Shown here piece by piece: positions 59,401 to 64,000 of a DNA stretch of 64,000 nucleotides. The translations under genes were made by a program, and so were the position numbers. How positions within the stretch are numbered: the first letter of the stretch is position 1; each line of letters starts with the position of its first letter. The notes below the pieces were generated by a model. The model saw nothing but the letters and a program-made list of their open reading frames with translations. It had not been told where the DNA came from and made no database searches. Source of the DNA: Thalassovita mediterranea (lineage in GTDB: Bacteria; Pseudomonadota; Alphaproteobacteria; Caulobacterales; Hyphomonadaceae); contig CP080408.1 of NCBI GenBank assembly GCA_019448215.1, forward strand, positions 992,001-1,056,000. The letters run 5' to 3'.

Positions 59401-61127
59401 TCTGCCTTTTCCTTCAAGAACACCCACCTAAGGCAATTAGGCGGTGCAGAACCATCACTATTCGGGTCGGCGCGCCCAGAAAGTACGATTTGCCTGCTTT
59501 TCTCCACCACACCGCGGCTGAGATAAACCGTCTTTTCAAGTTTCGCACCAGGATGGCTGGTCTTGAAATGCCAGATATCGCCTGAATCGGTTCGTAGCCG
59601 GATATACCTGTCTTTCATCGTGGCTGAAACCGTTGGATGTAGGTGAAAGCGCACGGCAAAAGGGATGGGCTTTTCCAGCTTGGCCGGCCCCTGTGACAGC
59701 GGGCGCGCGAGCGAGTCCTCACCTGTCAGGCGGCTACCGTCTGCAGACATGAAAAGCCTGCGGCGATGAAGCAGGCCGAACAGCCGCTTATAGCCGCCAT
59801 GCTGGGCATCCAGCCAGATCTCTTCATTCTCTTCCATACGCTTGGCAAAGATGCCTTCGGGCCCTTCAGGAAACGTCAGGCCCGTCTCTTCATTGCGCCG
59901 GAACGGGGCGGAATCTTCGGCGTCCAGCACCAGTGTTGAATGGGCGCCGGTTCTGCGGACGGCAGCCCGCCAGTCAATGTCCGCTTCAGGACTGAACCCG
60001 CATGACGTCACCAGCCGGGACTCGCCGTCCTGGAATTCAAAACTCAGCGCCCCGGCATGGGCCCCGTCCCCGAAAGGCTGGGCCGGCGCTTCACCCGCAT
60101 CGAGGATAAGGCATGCCCCAGCCTTGAGGATTTTGTGAAAGCCGGACTTTGGCGCGACCATGAAGCCGCGCGGCCGCGTCTTCATCCGCTCCAGAACCGC
60201 GTCTACAATCTGCGGCAGGCTCTCATCGCTGTCATTGAAGGGCGGCAGCGCGCCGTCGCCGCTGCGGAAGAAAGCGACCATGCCGCCCAGCCGCTCGATC
60301 CACTTTGACATGAATTCCGGGACGGGCCGGCCGGCCTTTCCAAAGGCATCTGCCAGGATGCAGAGGTCCAGCATGGTCCGCAGGCCGCGCGCAGGTGCCC
60401 TTGTCACATGCCCGCCATCCGGCAGGATCTGCGCCGTGCACTCGCTCTCCAGCAGCTCAAGCGCCTCATCGAGGCCCTCGCCTTCCTTCAGGCAGAGGCT
60501 ATCGAGCACCATGACGCAGGCCACGCGCCAGCGGGCGATGAAGTCGACACAGTCTGGCTGCAGCGCCTCGATATGGCGCAGATGCCGCGCTAGTGTCTCA
60601 AGCCGCCGCTCGATGTCGGCAGGCTCCCCGCGCGTAAACAGCATGGAGCCGCAAAGCATCCAGTTCCAGACGCGGTCGCCCGCGCAACCGATCCGCCAGG
60701 CAAATCCGTTGAAGCGCCCGAAATTGGCCATCCAGTCATCGACAAGATAGCAGGCCCGCTCTGCCCCTGCCTCGCCCTGGGCGAACACATCGGCCAGCCA
60801 GTCGAAACGATGAACCCTGTCGGCAAAGTGGCGCGATGGCAGAGGGGCCGTCCATGGCGGCAGACCCTCATTCATCTCGATCTTGTCCGCGCCGATCCGC
60901 CAGACATCCTTCATCAGGCTCTCGCCGCGCATATGGTCAGGCGGCGCAATCGGATCGGGATAGATTGAAAAACCGTCTGGCGTGGCACCGGAGATTTTCA
61001 GCCGGTGAATGGGAGAGGCGGCAATGTCCTGCCCGCTGACACCAGCCAGACGCATCCACAAATCCGCATCCTCTTCAGGTGTACGGCGTGGGGGTGGGGT
61101 CGATTTGGCGTACTCCACTGCGGTCAC
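59397..61127 (-). CDS. heparinase II/III family protein
   Basis: The likely start is a GTG at 61127, 19 nt after the rpe stop with AGG just upstream, giving 576 aa; the frame also runs back into rpe. An N-terminal alpha/alpha-toroid region (IHRLKISGATPDGFSIYPDP, NFGRFNGFAWRIGCAGDRVW, HIEALQPDCVDFIARWRVAC) is followed by the beta-sandwich with FEFQDGESRLVTSCGFSPEA and AHSTLVLDAEDSAPF. Related proteins are polysaccharide lyases, but alphaproteobacterial copies beside rpe and purH are not characterised. No signal peptide is seen, so it is probably cytoplasmic. Confidence 0.87.
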   Translation of the reverse strand: MTAVEYAKSTPPPRRTPEEDADLWMRLAGVSGQDIAASPIHRLKISGATPDGFSIYPDPIAPPDHMRGESLMKDVWRIGADKIEMNEGLPPWTAPLPSRHFADRVHRFDWLADVFAQGEAGAERACYLVDDWMANFGRFNGFAWRIGCAGDRVWNWMLCGSMLFTRGEPADIERRLETLARHLRHIEALQPDCVDFIARWRVACVMVLDSLCLKEGEGLDEALELLESECTAQILPDGGHVTRAPARGLRTMLDLCILADAFGKAGRPVPEFMSKWIERLGGMVAFFRSGDGALPPFNDSDESLPQIVDAVLERMKTRPRGFMVAPKSGFHKILKAGACLILDAGEAPAQPFGDGAHAGALSFEFQDGESRLVTSCGFSPEADIDWRAAVRRTGAHSTLVLDAEDSAPFRRNEETGLTFPEGPEGIFAKRMEENEEIWLDAQHGGYKRLFGLLHRRRLFMSADGSRLTGEDSLARPLSQGPAKLEKPIPFAVRFHLHPTVSATMKDRYIRLRTDSGDIWHFKTSHPGAKLEKTVYLSRGVVEKSRQIVLSGRADPNSDGSAPPNCLRWVFLKEKAE

Positions 61128-61146
61128 TCGCCTGGTGCTTATAGCT

Positions 61147-61815
61147 CTACTGGCCGTCTTCTCCACGAAGTGCGGCGATGTTGCGAGCATAAGCATCCGC
61201 ACCCCCCTTGAACACAGCTGATCCTGCGACGATCGCCGTTACCCCCGCCTCGATTGCACGAGGCGCCGTTTCCGGAGTCAATCCGCCATCGACCTCAAGA
61301 ATGATGTCGCGTCCACAGGCATCTATCTTCCTACGGAATGACTCAATCTTTCTGAGCTGGCTGTCAATGAAACTCTGGCCCCCGAAGCCCGGATTCACCG
61401 ACATGACCAGGATGAGGTCGATATCATCAATGATCGGATCGACGACTTCGGCCGGGGTGCCGGGGTTGATGGCAACGCCCGGACGCATGCCTGCCGCGCG
61501 GATCGACTGGAGCGTGCGATGAATGTGCGGGCCAGCTTCTGGATGCACCGTCAGGATATCCGCGCCGGCATCGGCAAAGTCCTGAATGTAGGGATCAACA
61601 GGCGCGATCATCAGGTGAACGTCGAACGGCTTGTCCGTGTGCGGACGCAGCTTCTTGATCACTGGCGCGCCGAAAGTGAGGTTCGGCACGAAATGCCCGT
61701 CCATCACATCGACATGGATCATGTCGGCGCCAGCCGTATCGATGGCGCGAATTTCTTCGCCCAGACAGGCGAAATCTGCAGACAGTATCGAGGGGGAGAT
61801 CATGACGCGTGACAT
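61147..61815 (-). CDS. rpe: ribulose-phosphate 3-epimerase
   Basis: Rpe interconverts ribulose-5-phosphate and xylulose-5-phosphate in the pentose phosphate and Calvin pathways. The ATG at 61815 gives 222 aa beginning [19 protein letters not shown]. Metal ligands lie in [18 protein letters not shown] and VHLMIAPVD, and the phosphate loop is [20 protein letters not shown] with AGSAVFKG. It is a cytoplasmic TIM barrel. The downstream heparinase gene starts 19 nt after its stop, so the two are cotranscribed. Neither ATG candidate has a strong ribosome-binding site. Confidence 0.95.
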   Translation of the reverse strand: MSRVMISPSILSADFACLGEEIRAIDTAGADMIHVDVMDGHFVPNLTFGAPVIKKLRPHTDKPFDVHLMIAPVDPYIQDFADAGADILTVHPEAGPHIHRTLQSIRAAGMRPGVAINPGTPAEVVDPIIDDIDLILVMSVNPGFGGQSFIDSQLRKIESFRRKIDACGRDIILEVDGGLTPETAPRAIEAGVTAIVAGSAVFKGGADAYARNIAALRGEDGQ

Positions 61816-61911
61816 GGCACGCTGGGTAAGGCGAAACCGCCGCAAGCACAAGGCTCGCGGCGGCATCGAAGCTTCAGTTTCAGCAGGCCAGAGACCCGGC
61901 CCGGCGGCGAT

Positions 61912-62418
61912 CTAGTAGCGTGAGTAGCCCTGCGCTGGCGACACCGTGGTGCGGCCGGCTGCATAGGTCACGTTCACGCGCTGGCCGGGATACATGGCAA
62001 TGTCCGCGCCCTGCACGACTTCGACCGTGCGGCCGCTATCGAGCTGCACCGTATAGGCGAAGCCGCGGCGGGTGTTCATGCCCTTGCCAAGCTCATTACC
62101 GGCAAGGCCGCCAAGGACTGCACCGCCAACGGCGCCAGCCGTCTGCGCCTTGTCGCCGCCGCCAAGCTCAGAACCTGCAAGACCACCGAGTACCGCGCCG
62201 GTCGCTGCGCCAAGAATGCTATTGTCCGGACGGATCGTGACTTCGCGCACATCGCTGATCGTGCCGAGCTCGACCTGCGAGGCATAGCCGACATCATTCG
62301 GGCTCACCGTGTTCGCGCCATAGGTGCTCGCACAACCAGCCAGCGTCAGGGTGAGGGCCGCAAACGCGCCTGCCATCAGACGGCTAGGCTTGGCGACTTG
62401 AGAGGCTTTGGTATTCAT
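61912..62418 (-). CDS. glycine-zipper outer-membrane lipoprotein, SlyB/Pcp-like
   Basis: The ATG at 62418 (AAGGA 8 nt upstream) gives 168 aa. The signal peptide ends in a lipobox LAGC with lipidated C29. The centre has two glycine-zipper stretches, AATGAVLGGLAGSELGGGDK and AVGGAVLGGLAGNELGKGMN, which form a helical hairpin. The C-terminus (VQLDSGRTVEVVQGADIAMY, then GQRVNVTYAAGRTTV) is a small beta domain as in SlyB. SlyB-type proteins stabilise the outer membrane and are often under PhoPQ or stress control. It is separate from rpe (96 bp) and from rsmB (116 bp). Confidence 0.9.
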   Translation of the reverse strand: MNTKASQVAKPSRLMAGAFAALTLTLAGCASTYGANTVSPNDVGYASQVELGTISDVREVTIRPDNSILGAATGAVLGGLAGSELGGGDKAQTAGAVGGAVLGGLAGNELGKGMNTRRGFAYTVQLDSGRTVEVVQGADIAMYPGQRVNVTYAAGRTTVSPAQGYSRY

Positions 62419-62534
62419 TATCCGGATCCTTTGATTACGGGACAGGACAAAGTATCCGCCCCGCGCGCTGAACGGAATATGAATTGCCGGCGGCAAGAAT
62501 AAGGCAACCGAATACTTTTCGGCGATCGGACGGC

Positions 62535-63818
62535 TCAAGCCTTGCGGCGAAGCCTCGAGATGAGGAAGGCGTCGTGCACGAAACCGTCCTGCGGCAGGGT
62601 GAGAAGGTCGCCCGCCCCTGTCAGTCCACCCGCAAAAGGCCCGGCTTCCGTGGCAGTGATCGGCGCACGCTCCAGCTCCGCATCCTTCAGCGCGGCCGCC
62701 ACAACATCAGCCCCTTCACGCTTCAGCGGCGTACAGACGCAATAGACGATGGTACCGCCCGGCTTCACCAGGCCCGCCGCTGCGTTCAGGAGGCGTAGCT
62801 GTACTTCAGGAAAGCGCGCAATGTCGTCAGGCCCCTTGATCCATGCCCCTTCCGGGTGACGCCGCAGCGTTCCGAAAGCTGAACACGGCGCATCCAGCAG
62901 CACGGCATCTGCCTGCTCGCCCGGAGACCATGTCTCGGCATTCGCCGCAACAATCTCCACTCCCTCCGTTAGGCCTGTACGCTCAAGGTTCTCTTCGACC
63001 CGCTGCAGCCGCGTCTTCGACCGGTCGACCGCCACCGTCTTCGCGCCCATCGCGGCGATCTGCATCGTCTTGCCACCCGGCGCGGCGCAAAGGTCAAATA
63101 CCGTCTGGCCAGCCTCGATCCCGAGCAGCTGCGCTGGGATCGCCGCCGCCGCATCCTGAACCCACCAGTCGCCAGCGCGGTAGCCTTCAACGCCCGCCAC
63201 ATCACCAGAGGCAACCCGCAGGCTGCCAAGCCCGACGCGCTTCGCGCCAATCCGCTTGGCGAGGTCTTCGGCAAAGCCCTCATCACGGACAGTGAGGTCG
63301 AGGTCCGGCTCCTCCATCTGCAGGCGGGCCAGCGCCGATGCGCCCTCAACACCCAGCGATGTCATCAGCTCCACCGTCAGCCAGTCCGGCCAGACAGATG
63401 TTACCGGCGCTGCATCAAAAGCGGTCCGGTCATTCACCGCCTTGCGCAGCACCGCATTCAGAAACCCCGAAGCAGAGCGGGCACGCGCCCAATGCTTCGC
63501 CGCGTTCACCGTCTCACTCACCACCGCATGCGCCGGCGTATCCAGTATCCAGCTTTGCGCCGCCCCAATCCGCAGCAGCGCCCGCGCTGGCGGCACGGCC
63601 GTCTCGATCGGGCGGTTGAGGAAAGGCGCAAGCCCCTTGTCGATACGGCCCAGCTGGCGCAGCGCGGCGCTCGCCATGGCGCGGGCAAAGCCCCGGTCCG
63701 GGCCGGTCAGCGCGCCATACGTCTCCGAAAGCTCCATCGCCTCATCCAGCGTGCGGCGATTGTCGAGGGTTTCAATGAGGAGATCGGCGGCAGCTTGTCT
63801 TGATCTGGATGCGCTCAT
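62535..63818 (-). CDS. rsmB: 16S rRNA (cytosine-C5) methyltransferase RsmB-like
   Basis: RsmB methylates C967 of 16S rRNA. The 427-aa product (ATG at 63818, overlapping the upstream stop as ATGA) has a NusB-like RNA-binding domain (about 1-140) and a SAM methyltransferase domain (about 160-427). Motifs are [20 protein letters not shown] (SAM binding), [20 protein letters not shown] (Pro-Cys of motif IV) and [13 protein letters not shown] (motif VI, Cys catalytic). An upstream in-frame ATG at 63824 is less likely because of the overlap. Its upstream neighbour is an HtpX-like protease. Confidence 0.93.
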   Translation of the reverse strand: MSASRSRQAAADLLIETLDNRRTLDEAMELSETYGALTGPDRGFARAMASAALRQLGRIDKGLAPFLNRPIETAVPPARALLRIGAAQSWILDTPAHAVVSETVNAAKHWARARSASGFLNAVLRKAVNDRTAFDAAPVTSVWPDWLTVELMTSLGVEGASALARLQMEEPDLDLTVRDEGFAEDLAKRIGAKRVGLGSLRVASGDVAGVEGYRAGDWWVQDAAAAIPAQLLGIEAGQTVFDLCAAPGGKTMQIAAMGAKTVAVDRSKTRLQRVEENLERTGLTEGVEIVAANAETWSPGEQADAVLLDAPCSAFGTLRRHPEGAWIKGPDDIARFPEVQLRLLNAAAGLVKPGGTIVYCVCTPLKREGADVVAAALKDAELERAPITATEAGPFAGGLTGAGDLLTLPQDGFVHDAFLISRLRRKA

Positions 63819-64000
63819 CCCCACGGCCCACGGGCTGTGACCGTTTCGGGATAGAGCCGCTCAGGCGGCGCCACATTCATTTCCATGGCGAGCTTGTGCA
63901 GCGCCTCGACACGGTTGGCGGTAGAAGGATGGGTCGAAAACAGATTGTCACCTTTACGCCCGGCAAGCGGGTTCATGATGTAGACGTGCGCCATGGCCGG
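63815..64000 (-). CDS. htpX: C-terminal end of an HtpX-like M48 metalloprotease, cut by the window
   Basis: The minus-strand frame is open from the window edge to a TGA at 63817-63815. It encodes about 61 residues including [19 protein letters not shown], then [20 protein letters not shown]. The FSTHPST-NRVEAL segment is the characteristic C-terminal part of HtpX/M48 proteases, which degrade misfolded membrane proteins. The catalytic HEXXH and the membrane helices lie beyond the window. The stop overlaps the rsmB start codon (ATGA), so the two genes are translationally coupled. Confidence 0.85.
   Translation of the reverse strand, partial: PAMAHVYIMNPLAGRKGDNLFSTHPSTANRVEALHKLAMEMNVAPPERLYPETVTARGPWG

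Noticed and set aside
1-64000. CRISPR arrays, rRNA, tRNA, prophage or plasmid origin
   Set aside because: I looked for regularly spaced repeats, cloverleaf-like segments, and phage or replication genes in the gaps and found none; gaps are short apart from 13708-14111.

Overview
The window looks like chromosomal DNA of a GC-rich alphaproteobacterium. My best placement is the Caulobacterales/Hyphomonadaceae side. This rests on a sigma-32 with a clear RpoH box, the long SerA beside SerC, a twin-membrane HIG1-type protein beside a PduO adenosyltransferase and etfBA, the ybgC-tolQRAB-pal-cpoB-tilS block, the rsmB/rpe/heparinase/purH neighbourhood, and promoter-like sequences resembling the Caulobacter housekeeping consensus. 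The placement is an inference from gene families and order; no database search was run. Gene density is high, and I see no rRNA, tRNA, CRISPR array, transposase, integrase or phage gene.

Layout. 1-4144: small-molecule genes (PhyH-like dioxygenase cut by the window edge, PhzF-like isomerase, a membrane protein, TauD-like dioxygenase, DMT transporter). 4259-7215: serine synthesis, serC behind a leader hairpin that covers its ribosome-binding site, then serA behind two palindromic hairpins. 7310-11536: flavodoxin-fold protein, PagL-like outer-membrane protein, Baeyer-Villiger-type monooxygenase with a hairpin over its ribosome-binding site, and purA. 11533-13876: a RcnB-like small protein, a SpoU RNA methyltransferase and rpoH with a heat-shock-like promoter. 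14112-17628: HIG1-type protein, cobalamin adenosyltransferase, MarR regulator, DUF3297 and etfBA.

17685-21055 is an accessory stretch between etfA and hbdA: a sirtuin, a glutaredoxin-MauE fusion transcribed divergently from a MerR regulator across a mercury-type operator, DUF305, and a TMEM175-like channel. 21164-31635: hbdA, MarC, a MarR/DUF1428 pair, a Rieske oxygenase, lepA, an Old Yellow Enzyme and an enoyl-CoA hydratase that share a 29-bp upstream repeat, and a secreted acidic protein coupled to a 44-codon gene. 31729-37764: aroK-aroB-corC, a hydroxybutyrate dehydrogenase, and DUF350-serine protease-pyrF, where the protease has no normal start codon. 37884-44488: a lipoprotein PQQ dehydrogenase with a haem c domain, a TerB-like protein, a sulfotransferase, GST-YciI-gpsA, and a TetR gene followed by a 37-aa membrane peptide gene with its own promoter and terminator.

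44576-64000 is mostly core envelope and nucleotide biology: glmS/glmM, a formyltransferase, tilS-cpoB-pal-tolBARQ-ybgC, purH, a FlaA1/CapD-type sugar-nucleotide dehydratase coupled to a heparinase, rpe, a glycine-zipper lipoprotein, rsmB, and the tail of an HtpX-like protease that overlaps rsmB by 4 nt.

The most unusual signals are the mer-type operator controlled by a MerR lacking the first mercury cysteine, the TetR/37-aa peptide module with a shared operator-like sequence, the missing start codon of the DUF350-linked protease, and several hairpins that merge a terminator or palindrome with a ribosome-binding site.
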